64,000 nt of DNA from Pseudomonas neustonica (GTDB taxonomy: Bacteria > Pseudomonadota > Gammaproteobacteria > Pseudomonadales > Pseudomonadaceae). The stretch spans positions 231,509 to 295,508 of the forward strand of contig NZ_RKKU01000002.1 of assembly GCF_003797945.1 (NCBI RefSeq), in the 5' to 3' direction. Shown here one piece after another: positions 52,845 to 62,321 of this stretch; position 1 is the stretch's first letter, and each line of letters begins with the position of its first letter. Position numbers and translations under genes: made by a program. Under the pieces are notes generated by a model, which saw only the letters and a program-made list of their open reading frames with translations, made no database searches and was not told the DNA's origin.

Positions 52845-53528
52845 ATGCGTTTTCGCCCCGCTTTAACAACGGCCCTGCTGGGCTCCTTGGTATTACTGAC
52901 AGCCTGTGCCAGCTCGCAGCGCCCTTCTGGATCCGCGCCACCGCCACCGCGCGGGGCTGAACCTGTCGTTGCCATCATGAGCTGCGGGTCGCTACCGGTG
53001 CGCACGGTATTCAGCGGCGATCAGATGACGCTCGAGGCCGGCAGTGACAAGTATGTGCTTGAGCAAGTGCGCTCTGGCTCTGGCGCCAAGTACGAAGTGC
53101 CGGGCGACAGTTCAACCAGCTATTGGTCAAAGGGTGACAAGGGGATGTTGGTGATCAAGGGGCAGTCCTATCCCGAGTGTGAGCCAGCTGGCGCACTGCT
53201 GTTGCAGGCGGGTGAATGGGTGGTGGAAGACATCAATCAGGGCGGGATTATCGATCGCTCGCGGGTGACGCTTAACTTCGGTAATGATGGGCGGGTGTCG
53301 GGACGGGCCTCTTGTAACAACTACGCTGGCGCCTACGCTGTAGCTGGTAACAGGCTAACGGTAAGCCAACTTGTCACCACGCGCATGGCCTGTGTTGGGG
53401 CGATGGGTCAGCAGGAGTCGCGTTTTCTGCAGGCACTGGAAAACGTCAGCAGCTTTGCGGTAAGTGATACCGGCGCATTGATACTCAAGGCTGAGTCCGG
53501 CGATGCACTGACTGCGCGGCTGCAGTAA
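52845..53528 (+). CDS. Lipoprotein with MliC-like and META domains
   Basis: A 227-residue lipoprotein; lipobox LLTAC with Cys at about 21. After a proline-rich spacer comes an MliC-like part (about 43-115) with SGAKY and YWSKGD, the motifs that plug the active site of C-type lysozymes in MliC. A META/HslJ domain follows (RVTLNFGNDGRVSGRASCNNYAGAY, about 140-225). AAAGGAG lies seven bases before ATG 52845. Suggests an envelope lysozyme-defence lipoprotein; the fusion is an inference from motifs. Confidence 0.82.
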   Translation: MRFRPALTTALLGSLVLLTACASSQRPSGSAPPPPRGAEPVVAIMSCGSLPVRTVFSGDQMTLEAGSDKYVLEQVRSGSGAKYEVPGDSSTSYWSKGDKGMLVIKGQSYPECEPAGALLLQAGEWVVEDINQGGIIDRSRVTLNFGNDGRVSGRASCNNYAGAYAVAGNRLTVSQLVTTRMACVGAMGQQESRFLQALENVSSFAVSDTGALILKAESGDALTARLQ

Positions 53529-53682
53529 GCAACCCGGGGCAACGGCGGCTACTCTCGCGGCTGTTGCCTGCAAGGCCGCACTGGTGCATTGTCTTCTCTG
53601 ACTACGCGCATAGGCGTGGCTGACCTGGACAGCGGAAGATACCGCTGCCACTCCGTGATTTTATCTATAGAAGGACGCTCGC

Positions 53683-54264
53683 ATGCTGTTGCTGATCCTC
53701 GGCCTGATACTATTTCTTGGCGTGCACTCCACGCGCCTGTTTGCTCCTGAATGGCGCGCCAAGCAGATTGCTGCCAAGGGCCTGATGGCCTGGAAGGGGA
53801 TCTATGCACTGGCGTCCATCGTGGGTCTTGTGTTGATCATTTACGGCTACGGCCAAGCGCGGCTCGATCCGACCTGGTTGTGGGTGTCGCCGGTCTGGAC
53901 GCGCCACCTGGCCGCGCTGCTGACCATTCCTGCATTTATCCTGCTGGCCGCAACCTACATCCCGGGCACCTGCATGAAGGCTCGGGTCGGTCATCCGATG
54001 TTACTGGGGGTGAAATTCTGGGCGTTGGCCCACCTGCTAGCCAATGGCTCGCTGGCTGATCTGTTGTTGTTTGGCGGCTTTCTGGCCTGGGCCGTGGCCT
54101 TGTTTGTGGTATCACGCAAGCGCGATCGCCTGGCCGGCGTCAGTTACGGCAAAGGCAAGCCGGCGATGGATGCGCTGGCGGTCATAGTTGGTTTGGTTGC
54201 CTGGGCAGCCTTTGCCTTCTATCTGCATGGCGTACTGATTGGCGTCAAGCCGATGGGGATGTAA
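53683..54264 (+). CDS. NnrU-family membrane protein
   Basis: A 193-residue integral membrane protein with about five to six helices and the family signatures GVHSTRLFAPEWR, GVKFWALAHLLANGSLADLLLFGGFLAWAV. NnrU proteins accompany nitrite/nitric-oxide reductases in some bacteria, but no such genes are in view, and the family is also widespread elsewhere. AAGGA ribosome site upstream. Confidence 0.9.
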   Translation: MLLLILGLILFLGVHSTRLFAPEWRAKQIAAKGLMAWKGIYALASIVGLVLIIYGYGQARLDPTWLWVSPVWTRHLAALLTIPAFILLAATYIPGTCMKARVGHPMLLGVKFWALAHLLANGSLADLLLFGGFLAWAVALFVVSRKRDRLAGVSYGKGKPAMDALAVIVGLVAWAAFAFYLHGVLIGVKPMGM

Positions 54265-54290
54265 CGCGCCGCTTCAGGTGTTGTACTGAA

Positions 54291-54322
54291 ACAGAAAACC
54301 CGCATCGCTGCGGGTTTTCTGT
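54291..54322. terminator. Bidirectional terminator
   Basis: ACAGAAAACCCGCA and TGCGGGTTTTCTGT form a long perfect stem around ATCGC-type loop bases between the convergent nnrU-like and polyamine-binding genes. Confidence 0.93.
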
Positions 54323-54348
54323 TAATGCGTGGCAGATAACAGCAAGAC

Positions 54349-55449
54349 TTATTGTCCTGTCTTGATGCGGTTCCAGGCACGGGTACGAATCCGCTCGGCA
54401 GCCATCGGCAGCGGCTTGAGCGTAAACAGGCGTTCCTGCACCTCAGGTGGTGGGTAGGCGCCGGGGTTGTTACGCAAGCTCTCCTTGACCAGTGGTGTGG
54501 CCGCCGCGTTGGGATTGGCATAGCCAACTACGTTGCTGATTTCGGCTGCGACTTCTGGTTTGAGAATATAGTTGATGAAAGCGTGCGCTGCGGCTGGGTT
54601 GGGCGCGTCTTTGGGTATGGCCATCAGGTCAAACCAGACCTGAGCGCCCTCCTTGGGAATGCGATAGTCCAGGTGGACGCCGTTATTCGCTTCCTTGGCG
54701 CGCGAATCAGCCTGCAGAATACTGCCAGACCAAGCCACGGCGACGCAGATCTCGCCATTGGCCAGATCGTTCAGAAAGCGTGACGAGTTGAAGTAGCGCA
54801 CGTAGGGCTGGATCTTGCTCATCAAGGCGGTTGCCGCTTCATAATCCTCGGCGCGCGTGCTGTTCGGGTCCAGACCCAGATAGTGCAGGGCGCCGGGAAG
54901 TATCTCGGACGGAGAGTCGAGGAAGGCAACGCCGCACTCAGACAACTTCTTCATATTCTCCGGCTCGAATACCAGCGACCAGGAGTCAACCGGGGCGTCC
55001 TCGCCCATGACCTCACGCACCTTGTCGATATTGAAACCGATGCCGTTGGTGCCCCACATGTAGGGCACTGCATATTGATTACCGGGATCGCTGGCTTCTA
55101 ATACTTTCAGCAAATCGGGATTGAGGTTGCCAAGGTTGGGTAGCAGGCTCTTGTCCAGCGCCTGAAAGGCGCCGGCCTGGCGTTGTTTGGCCAGGAAGCT
55201 GTCACTGGGTACTACAACATCGTAACCGGAGCGGCCTGACAGCAGTTTTGCTTCCAGCACCTCGTTGGAATCGAAGGTGTCCAGCGTGGGGGCAATGCCG
55301 GTTTCAGCCTGAAAACCGTCCAATACCGACTGTGGGGTGTAGTCAAACCAGTTATAGAGTTTGACCTCGTCAGCGGCCATCGCGCTAAAGGATAGCGCTG
55401 CCAGTGGGGCAACGAGCCCCAGTTTTCGTGCCATGTTGATAGGTTTCAT
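54349..55449 (-). CDS. Polyamine ABC transporter substrate-binding protein (PotF/SpuD family)
   Basis: A 366-residue periplasmic binding protein: signal peptide ending AMAAD, then VKLYNWFDYTPQSVLDGFQAETG, the PotF-type N-lobe opening, and VPYMWGTNGIGFN. The family binds putrescine, spermidine or acetylated forms. No permease or ATPase genes lie beside it, so it must share a transporter or act alone. Its start overlaps the upstream deacetylase stop by 4 bp. Confidence 0.92.
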   Translation of the reverse strand: MKPINMARKLGLVAPLAALSFSAMAADEVKLYNWFDYTPQSVLDGFQAETGIAPTLDTFDSNEVLEAKLLSGRSGYDVVVPSDSFLAKQRQAGAFQALDKSLLPNLGNLNPDLLKVLEASDPGNQYAVPYMWGTNGIGFNIDKVREVMGEDAPVDSWSLVFEPENMKKLSECGVAFLDSPSEILPGALHYLGLDPNSTRAEDYEAATALMSKIQPYVRYFNSSRFLNDLANGEICVAVAWSGSILQADSRAKEANNGVHLDYRIPKEGAQVWFDLMAIPKDAPNPAAAHAFINYILKPEVAAEISNVVGYANPNAAATPLVKESLRNNPGAYPPPEVQERLFTLKPLPMAAERIRTRAWNRIKTGQ

Positions 55450-56498
55450 TGGACTTCTCCCTGAGCTGTGACGGTAGCGTCGAAAGCGGTGAGTACATTG
55501 ACGGCATTGATACCGATCTCTTCTACGGCGTAGCCGCCCTCCATAACAAACAGTGTTGGCAGTCCCAGTTTGGCGATCATTTCGCCCATGGTCAGGTAGT
55601 CCGGGCTGTCGAGTTTAAAGCTGGAAATTGGGTCGGCGAGGTAGGTATCTACACCTAGCGAAACCACCAGATAATCGGCACCAAAGCCAGCAATCTGCCG
55701 CAAGGCGTCATTCAGCGCCCGAGACCAGGCGTCCCAGTTGCTGCCGGCAGGCAACGGGTAGTTGAGGTTGTAGCCCAGGCCGACGCCTTCGCCACGTTCG
55801 TCGGCATAGCCCGAAAAGCACGGATATTCGTTGCGTGGGTCACCGTGAATCGAAGTGAACAGCACATCGGCCCGCTGATAGAACATGTCCTGGGTGCCGT
55901 TGCCGTGGTGGAAGTCGACGTCAAGAATAGCGACTCGGCGTGCGCCTTGATCCAGCATGGCTTGAGCGGCGATAGCGGCGTTGTTCAGATAGCAATAGCC
56001 GCCCATATAATCGATGCCGGCGTGGTGCCCGGGCGGGCGGCACAAGGCAAAAGCGCTGTGTGCGCCGGCAACGATATGGGCCTGAGCGCTGAGTGCCACC
56101 TGGGCACTACTGTAGATCGCCTGCCAGCTGTTGGCTGTGAGCGGCGCGCCTGCATCGAAGCTGTAGTAACCGAGTTGGCCGTCAATATCGTCGGGGCAGC
56201 GCATGGGCATTCGGCGCATAGGCCATGCCAGCGGCAGCATGTCATGTTCCCGGCCCAATGCGCTCCAGCGCGGCCAGGCGGTCTGAATGAAATCGACAAA
56301 GTCGGCATCGTGGATTCGCTTGATGGGTTCAATGCCATAATCCAGCGGCGCGCTGATAGGCCCCAATTCGGTTCGTTTGACCTGCGCCAGCACCATGTCA
56401 GCGCGTGAAGGCATTTCAAAGCAGGGCATCAGTTGCCCTTCGTTCAGTTCTGCGTTGGCGTGATGCAGGCGATGATCTTCGCTGTAGAAAGTCTGCAT
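55446..56498 (-). CDS. Histone-deacetylase-fold amidohydrolase (acetylpolyamine amidohydrolase type)
   Basis: A 350-residue class II HDAC-like enzyme. RPPGHHAG holds the catalytic His pair and AILDVDFHHGNGTQDMFY gives Asp and His zinc ligands; a second Asp follows. Bacterial members (AphA/AphB) remove acetyl groups from polyamines. Translational coupling to a polyamine-binding protein makes that substrate likely. No signal peptide, so it acts in the cytoplasm. Confidence 0.9.
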   Translation of the reverse strand: MQTFYSEDHRLHHANAELNEGQLMPCFEMPSRADMVLAQVKRTELGPISAPLDYGIEPIKRIHDADFVDFIQTAWPRWSALGREHDMLPLAWPMRRMPMRCPDDIDGQLGYYSFDAGAPLTANSWQAIYSSAQVALSAQAHIVAGAHSAFALCRPPGHHAGIDYMGGYCYLNNAAIAAQAMLDQGARRVAILDVDFHHGNGTQDMFYQRADVLFTSIHGDPRNEYPCFSGYADERGEGVGLGYNLNYPLPAGSNWDAWSRALNDALRQIAGFGADYLVVSLGVDTYLADPISSFKLDSPDYLTMGEMIAKLGLPTLFVMEGGYAVEEIGINAVNVLTAFDATVTAQGEVQ

Positions 56499-56653
56499 GA
56501 TGAATCCTTGATGGGGTGACGGTTGCGGCTACTGGCCAGCCTTGGTACCGATCATGGCGTTCAGACACGCAGGTTGAAATAGTGCAGATGGACATAAAAG
56601 GGATTGAAACGGACAGGGGGGGGTAACCGTTTTGCTATTAACGGTTGTGGACC

Positions 56654-57724
56654 TTAGAGGTTAGTCTCGCCGAGCGTTTGTCCCTGTCGCCAGGCACGTG
56701 GTGTGGTACCGGACCAGCGCAAAAAGGCGTGACGGAAACTGGCCGTTTCGCTGAACCCCAGTTCCTCAGCGATAGCGTAAATGGGCAATTGTTGGCGATT
56801 GAGCAGCAGTTTGGCGCGCTGAAAACGCAGCCGGTCGAGCAGCTGCTGATAGCCGCAGCCCGCCTTCTGCAGGTGGCGGCGCAGGGTACGCGTAGTGCAG
56901 TGCAGTTGCTCGGCCAACTGGGTCAGGCTGGGCGGTGCTTCCAGCTGTTGCTCCAGCTGTGCACAGAGGTGGCTGACCAGCGGTGAGAGTGCGTGAGTGC
57001 TGAAGTTGTCCTGAGCCGCCTGGCATTGGCGCCGTGCCTCGAAATGAGTTACCGGATCGGCCAGTGGCAGGCTTGCTTGCAGTGCGGCGCACTCAAATAC
57101 CAGGCGCTCGGCTGCTTGTGCGCTAGTTACCGTGCAGGTGCCAAAGTAGCGCTCATAATCGGCGCTGTGCGCAGGTTGTGGCGTACTCAGGTGCACCGCA
57201 GTAAGGGCCAGCGGTTGCCCCAGTGCGTCGTCCAACATGGCTTTGATGGACGACAGGCACAGCTCGATGTTGAATAGCTGTAATGCCGGGTTTTCATGGT
57301 ACTGATCTGCGCGCAGGGCGATAAGACCGCTGCTCAGTGGCTCTAATGAGAGTCTGAAATAGCTGCCGAGTAGCACGGGGAAAGCCAGCATGACATTTAG
57401 CGCCTCGCCCAGCGTAGGCGCCGAGAGCATTGCGTAGCCGAGCTGCCCGTAGGCCGATACGCGCATGCGCTGCCCCAGCTGTAGCGCCAAGAGCGGACTG
57501 GCGCTCACACGCGCGGCATTGGCGAATACTTGTTGCTCCTGCTCTGGCGTGATCAGCCGGGTGGGTGTTTCCAGATCGCTCAGGCTGAGACCGGTTTGTT
57601 CCAGCAGAGGCGCAACTGCCAAGGCCTGCTCCCGAAAGCACAGGGCAATCAGGCAGGTACTTTGCAGGCTGATCAGGCGTTGGTCGGGTGCCTGGCATGT
57701 GGTGGCAAGCGGCTTCATGGTCAA
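56654..57724 (-). CDS. AraC-family regulator (OruR/ArgR-like layout)
   Basis: A 356-residue regulator: an N-terminal ligand domain of the Arabinose_bd type (about 15-210) and a C-terminal AraC double helix-turn-helix (about 255-350: TQLAEQLHCTTRTLRRHLQKAG, YAIAEELGFSETASFRHAFLRWSGTTPRAWR). Lies 155 bp upstream of, and in line with, the deacetylase/polyamine genes, so it may control them. ATG 57718 is an alternative start. Confidence 0.88.
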   Translation of the reverse strand: MTMKPLATTCQAPDQRLISLQSTCLIALCFREQALAVAPLLEQTGLSLSDLETPTRLITPEQEQQVFANAARVSASPLLALQLGQRMRVSAYGQLGYAMLSAPTLGEALNVMLAFPVLLGSYFRLSLEPLSSGLIALRADQYHENPALQLFNIELCLSSIKAMLDDALGQPLALTAVHLSTPQPAHSADYERYFGTCTVTSAQAAERLVFECAALQASLPLADPVTHFEARRQCQAAQDNFSTHALSPLVSHLCAQLEQQLEAPPSLTQLAEQLHCTTRTLRRHLQKAGCGYQQLLDRLRFQRAKLLLNRQQLPIYAIAEELGFSETASFRHAFLRWSGTTPRAWRQGQTLGETNL

Positions 57725-57893
57725 ACTCTGGCTCTACTTTTTGTATTGATTGAAGCACAAAGGATGCCAGTCTGCGCAGGCAGCGTGGTTGACGAGAATG
57801 ATCGGTAAATCCGATATACGTAACGTGTATTACTCGCTTATATCGATATGAGAGGGCTCTATAATTAAATGGAATTTAATCGGAGCTCATCTC

Positions 57894-59045
57894 ATGTTTG
57901 CCAGATTAGCGAGCAGCGGCTTGCTGCAAATACGCCCTTTACGTCAGTTGGAGCACCCGCGTGAGGTGATACGGCAGTTCACGCCAAACTGGTTCGCCGT
58001 CACTATGGGAACCGGCATTTTGGCGCTGGCTTTGCCGCAGTTACCCTTACCCGGCATGCAACTGGTGGGGCGCACCCTTTGGTTAATCAATATCGGCCTC
58101 TTCTGCCTGTTCATGCTTTTGTACGCAGCGCGCTGGCTGTTCTTCTTCCATGAAGCCAAGCGAGTGTTCGGCCACGCTACCGTCTCGATGTTTTTTGGCA
58201 CCATTCCCATGGGATTGGCGACTATTATCAATGGGGTGCTGGCCTTCGGCGTGCCTTACTGGGGGGAGCAACTGGTCGCAGTGGCGCTGCCGCTGTGGTG
58301 GTTCGACGTCGCGCTTGCGCTCATCTGCGGCGTCAGCATTCCTTACCTGATGTTTACGCATCAGGAGCACAGCATTGATCAGATGACGGCCGTTTGGCTG
58401 CTCCCGGTTGTCGCAGCTGAGGTTGCTGCCGTTAGCGGGGGGCTGCTGATACCTTATCTGGCGGGCGAACAGGCATACCAGGTGCTGATTGTCAGTTATG
58501 TCCTCTGGGCCTATTCGGTGCCAGTGGCCCTGAGTATTCTGGTCATCCTGCTATTGCGCATGGCGGTACACAAATTACCGCATCAGAATATGGCGGCGTC
58601 CAGCCTGCTGTCACTCGGCCCCATTGGTACTGGAGCATTGGGTCTGCTGGTGCTGGGCGCCGACGCGGCTAGCGTATTGGCCGCACGCGGTATGGAAACA
58701 GTCGGCATGGTCGCGCAGGGGGTGGGCGTTATTGGCGGACTTTTGCTCTGGGGTTTGGGTTTATGGTGGCTGCTATTGGCATTATTAATCACCATCCGTT
58801 ATTTCCGTCATGGGGTTCCCTTCAACCTTGGATGGTGGGGATTTACCTTCCCAGTGGGCGTATACGCCCTGGCCACACTCAAGCTCGGCAGCGTATTGCA
58901 ACTCGGGTTTTTCAATAAGATGGGGGTCGCACTGGTGATTCTGCTGGCGCTCATGTGGTTGATGGTGGCGACTCGCACCTTGAGGGGGGCCTGGCGGGGC
59001 GGCTTGTTTGTCTCTCCCTGTATTGCGGCGGCCTGTGTGCGCTGA
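57894..59045 (+). CDS. TDT-family transporter (TehA/SLAC1-like)
   Basis: A 383-residue protein with about ten membrane helices of the tellurite-resistance/dicarboxylate transporter family; FTPNWFAVTMGTGILALALPQLP and NLGWWGFTFPVGVYALATLKLG are the conserved first and ninth helix signatures. Relatives pass small anions such as C4-dicarboxylates, sulfite or chloride; the substrate here is open. GGAG eight bases before the ATG. Divergent from the AraC regulator. Confidence 0.88.
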   Translation: MFARLASSGLLQIRPLRQLEHPREVIRQFTPNWFAVTMGTGILALALPQLPLPGMQLVGRTLWLINIGLFCLFMLLYAARWLFFFHEAKRVFGHATVSMFFGTIPMGLATIINGVLAFGVPYWGEQLVAVALPLWWFDVALALICGVSIPYLMFTHQEHSIDQMTAVWLLPVVAAEVAAVSGGLLIPYLAGEQAYQVLIVSYVLWAYSVPVALSILVILLLRMAVHKLPHQNMAASSLLSLGPIGTGALGLLVLGADAASVLAARGMETVGMVAQGVGVIGGLLLWGLGLWWLLLALLITIRYFRHGVPFNLGWWGFTFPVGVYALATLKLGSVLQLGFFNKMGVALVILLALMWLMVATRTLRGAWRGGLFVSPCIAAACVR

Positions 59046-59128
59046 CCCGGCGGCATTGGTCGTATAGGGGCGGGGAGGATATGCTATGACTCGAATATCC
59101 CCCTGCCTTATCGACAAAGGATGGCTGT

Positions 59129-60775
59129 ATGCAATTACCAGCGTCAGCGCTGCGTTATGTTCCCTATCTGTTTTGCCTGATCGGCGCGCTGATCAGCCTC
59201 GGGCTTAGCTTCGTTTCACTGCTGTGGCTATTGGCTGCCGTGCCGCTGTCTTTGCTGGCGCTGATGGGTACCTGGGATGTGCTGCAAAAGCGCCGCACTA
59301 TCAGTCGTAACTACCCGGGAGTGGCGCACTTCCGTTATTTGCTCGAGTCGATCGGGCCTGAGTTACGGCAATACTTTATCCAGTCCGATACCGATGAACT
59401 GCCGTTTTCGCGTGAGCAGCGCAACATCGTTTATCAGCGCGCCAAGAATATTCTCGACAAGAAGCCCTTTGGCTCACTGATTCCCATGAACGCTGAGGGT
59501 TACGAGTGGATGAATCATTCGCTGGCGCCGGTGGATATTATTGATAAGGACTTTCGCATTCCGGTGGGCAGTCACCCGAAAACACTTAAACCCTACGATG
59601 TGAGTGTGTTCAATATCTCGGCCATGAGCTTTGGTTCACTGTCGGCTAACGCGATTTTGGCGCTCAATAGCGGCGCTAAGAAAGGCGGTTTCTATCATGA
59701 TACCGGCGAAGGCTCGATCTCGCGTTACCACCGCGAGCCCGGCGGCGATCTGGTGTGGGAGATCGGCTCTGGCTACTTTGGCTGCCGCAAACCCGATGGC
59801 AGCTTTGATCCCGACCTCTTCGCTCGTAACGCGCAGCTTGATCAGGTGAAAATGATCGAGATCAAGCTGTCGCAGGGTGCCAAGCCGGGGCACGGCGGTA
59901 TTCTCCCCGCCGCCAAGGTGACCGCAGAAATCGCTGCGGCTCGCGGTGTCGCCGTAGGTGAGGATGTGGTCTCACCCGCCGCGCACTCTGCCTTTCATAC
60001 GCCGCTGGAGTTGATGGCCTTCATTGCCCAGCTACGCGAACTGTCAGGCGGCAAGCCGGTCGGGTTCAAGCTGGCCATCGGGCACCCCTGGGAATGGTTC
60101 GGGATTGCCAAGGCCATGCTGGAAACCGGTGAACGGCCAGACTTTATCGTGGTGGATGGCGGCGAAGGCGGCACCGGCGCCGCGCCGCTGGAGTTCATAA
60201 ATCGCCTGGGCATGCCCATGACCGATGCCTTGCTGCTGGTGCATAACACCCTGGTCGGCGCCAACCTGCGTGAGGATATTGCGCTGGGTGCTGCGGGTAA
60301 AATTACCAGCGCCTTCAACATCGCCCGCACGCTGGCCCTTGGTGCAGACTGGTGCAACGGTGCGCGTGGCTTCATGTTCTCGCTGGGCTGTATTCAAAGC
60401 TTGAGTTGCCATAACGATAAATGCCCTAGCGGCGTGGCAACACAGGACCCGAGCCGCGGCGGCAAGCTGGACGTGGCGGACAAAAGCGAGCGGGTTTATC
60501 ACTTCCATCGCAACACGGTGGCCGCCTTGGCCAATCTGCTGGAAGCCGCCGGTTTGAGTCACCCGCGCGAGTTGGGACCGGAGCACATCATGCGTCGCGT
60601 CAACAAGTATGAGGTGCAGCCTTACGGTGAGCTGTTTCAGTTCCTGGAGCCGGGCGCATTGCTGGATGGGCGTGCCGAGTTGCCCGTGTTCAAGAAGTAT
60701 TGGGCGCAGGCGTGCGCCGATAGCTTTGGCGCGCCGGAGTTCATGCTCAGACTGCGTGAAACCAAGCTACGTTAA
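59129..60775 (+). CDS. FMN-binding glutamate synthase-like protein
   Basis: A 548-residue protein: one or two N-terminal membrane helices (about 7-45) and a GltB central FMN domain (FGSLSANAILALNSGAKKGGFYHDTGEGSISRYH; QGAKPGHGGILPAAKVT; DGGEGGTGAAPLEF). The 3Fe-4S cysteine motif is kept as CIQSLSCHNDKC. It lacks the glutaminase and GXGXG C-terminal regions of true GltB. The membrane anchor suggests a different electron partner. Its stop overlaps the convergent DUF2891 gene by 4 bp. Confidence 0.9.
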   Translation: MQLPASALRYVPYLFCLIGALISLGLSFVSLLWLLAAVPLSLLALMGTWDVLQKRRTISRNYPGVAHFRYLLESIGPELRQYFIQSDTDELPFSREQRNIVYQRAKNILDKKPFGSLIPMNAEGYEWMNHSLAPVDIIDKDFRIPVGSHPKTLKPYDVSVFNISAMSFGSLSANAILALNSGAKKGGFYHDTGEGSISRYHREPGGDLVWEIGSGYFGCRKPDGSFDPDLFARNAQLDQVKMIEIKLSQGAKPGHGGILPAAKVTAEIAAARGVAVGEDVVSPAAHSAFHTPLELMAFIAQLRELSGGKPVGFKLAIGHPWEWFGIAKAMLETGERPDFIVVDGGEGGTGAAPLEFINRLGMPMTDALLLVHNTLVGANLREDIALGAAGKITSAFNIARTLALGADWCNGARGFMFSLGCIQSLSCHNDKCPSGVATQDPSRGGKLDVADKSERVYHFHRNTVAALANLLEAAGLSHPRELGPEHIMRRVNKYEVQPYGELFQFLEPGALLDGRAELPVFKKYWAQACADSFGAPEFMLRLRETKLR

Positions 60776-61761
60776 TGCGCCGTCTGTAACGCCAGCAGGG
60801 CAAAGGTGGCGAGCCAGTGCTCGCCCATATAGTCGCCGTCGATATGCGGCAGGCTGGCTTGCAGATGAGCCGCTGCGCTGGCTTGCATGCGCTGTTGCAG
60901 GGTGGCTGGTTGGTCGGTTGCCAGTGCCTGCAGACACCAGGCGCGGCTGAGGTTGAGTCCATCCAGGTGCGCCAGCTTGCCATCGCTGCGGTCGCGACTC
61001 TGGACTGGCGTCAACAGGCTAGCAGGCTGGCCCTGCTCCAGTCGCGGTAGAAACTCGCTAAACCACCGCTGGAACTGCGTTTTGGGCAGCACACGTTGCA
61101 TCAGCGCTGCTTCCTGCAGCGCGGGTGAGAGAAAGTCTTCGCCGCCGGGCTCCCACGCCTGGCAATCGCGATCGTCACGATAAAACGCCTGCGCACTATG
61201 TATGATCTGCGCGCTTAGCGCGGCATGCCCACAGGACTCGGCGTAGTCGAGTGCGAGCAGCAAGGCAAAGGCGGTGTTGTTGTGTGCGCCACTGCGGATC
61301 GGCGCGCTCAGGCGCGGCAGGTAGTCGCACAGCCGTTGTGCCAGATGCGCAGCCAGCGGTTGCAATGCACTGGCCCAGACGGTCCTGTCGGCGCTTAGCT
61401 CAGCCTGCAGTTTGAGCAACCAGGCCCAGCCGTAAGGGCGCTCAAAACTTGCCTTTGTGGGTTGCTGAAAAAAAGCCAGCTCCTGCGCCAGCTTCGCCCG
61501 GGTCAGTTGCTGATCAAACAGCGTCTCAATAGCGATGGTTTCGGCCAGCCCAGGCTGTAGCCGTCGAATGCGCGCCAGCAGCCAATAGCTGTGTACACAG
61601 GAGTGCCAGTCATAACTGCCGTAAAACACCGGATGCAGTTGGCTGGGCGGCAACAGGTCTGCCGCCGATTGCAGGCGCATAGGTTCGCTATGTGGGTACT
61701 CACGTGTGACATGGCCCAACGCGATACTGGCCAGCGCGGCTAGCTGCGCGGCATCAAGCAT
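60772..61761 (-). CDS. DUF2891 family protein
   Basis: A 329-residue helical protein of DUF2891, an (alpha/alpha)-barrel-like family; markers include HPVFYGSYDWHSCVHSYWLLARI near residue 41-65, NTAFALLLALDYAES and WEPGGEDFLSPALQEAALM. Function not established, although the fold recalls lyases and glycan enzymes. Starts 2 bp after the small lipoprotein stop, so both share a transcript. Confidence 0.85.
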   Translation of the reverse strand: MLDAAQLAALASIALGHVTREYPHSEPMRLQSAADLLPPSQLHPVFYGSYDWHSCVHSYWLLARIRRLQPGLAETIAIETLFDQQLTRAKLAQELAFFQQPTKASFERPYGWAWLLKLQAELSADRTVWASALQPLAAHLAQRLCDYLPRLSAPIRSGAHNNTAFALLLALDYAESCGHAALSAQIIHSAQAFYRDDRDCQAWEPGGEDFLSPALQEAALMQRVLPKTQFQRWFSEFLPRLEQGQPASLLTPVQSRDRSDGKLAHLDGLNLSRAWCLQALATDQPATLQQRMQASAAAHLQASLPHIDGDYMGEHWLATFALLALQTAH

Positions 61762-61763
61762 CC

Positions 61764-62192
61764 TCAGCGGATCCGCTGCCAGTCAATATCGCGTAACAGC
61801 CACTCGCCGGTATCATCCAGCCAGAGCAGGCGAATATCGTACTGACCGGCGCTCTCGGGCAAAAAACGCTCGGCGCCGGTCAGGGTCACCCGCGCCTTGG
61901 TTTCGGCGCGCTCGGGGTAGCCGGGATCTATCTGCGTATCCTGACTACTGACCAACACATTGATGCGCTGGTGCTGCAAAAACATCAGCCGCAGATTGCG
62001 CTCCACCCAGGCATTATCGAATTGATCCTGGGCGCTGAATTCGGGATGCAGCAGCGCGGTTACCTGCTCGCGGTCGCGGGATTCTATGCCGTCCTGCAAC
62101 TGGTTGATGGCCTGATTCAGGCGTTCATCCGGCGAGGAGGGGCCGCAGGCGCAAAGGGTCAGCGTGATTAGCATAATAAGTAGCGTGCGCAC
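61764..62192 (-). CDS. Small lipoprotein, unknown function
   Basis: A 142-residue protein with a lipobox (LTLCAC, lipid Cys about 16) and an NTF2-like body (LNQAINQLQDGIESRDREQVTALLHPEFSAQDQFDN). I do not recognise a specific family. It precedes the DUF2891 gene with a 2-bp gap and is divergent from pip. Confidence 0.75.
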   Translation of the reverse strand: MRTLLIMLITLTLCACGPSSPDERLNQAINQLQDGIESRDREQVTALLHPEFSAQDQFDNAWVERNLRLMFLQHQRINVLVSSQDTQIDPGYPERAETKARVTLTGAERFLPESAGQYDIRLLWLDDTGEWLLRDIDWQRIR

Positions 62193-62321
62193 AGGTGACA
62201 GCAGCCTCGCAGGTCAGTAATGTGATGCTTTATCCAGATAGCGGCGCGGGCGCGGAGGAGAGGGCAGCACTACTCTAAAGCAGCAAGTCCGTCGCGTTGG
62301 CGCACAGGCCAGGAGCCCATC

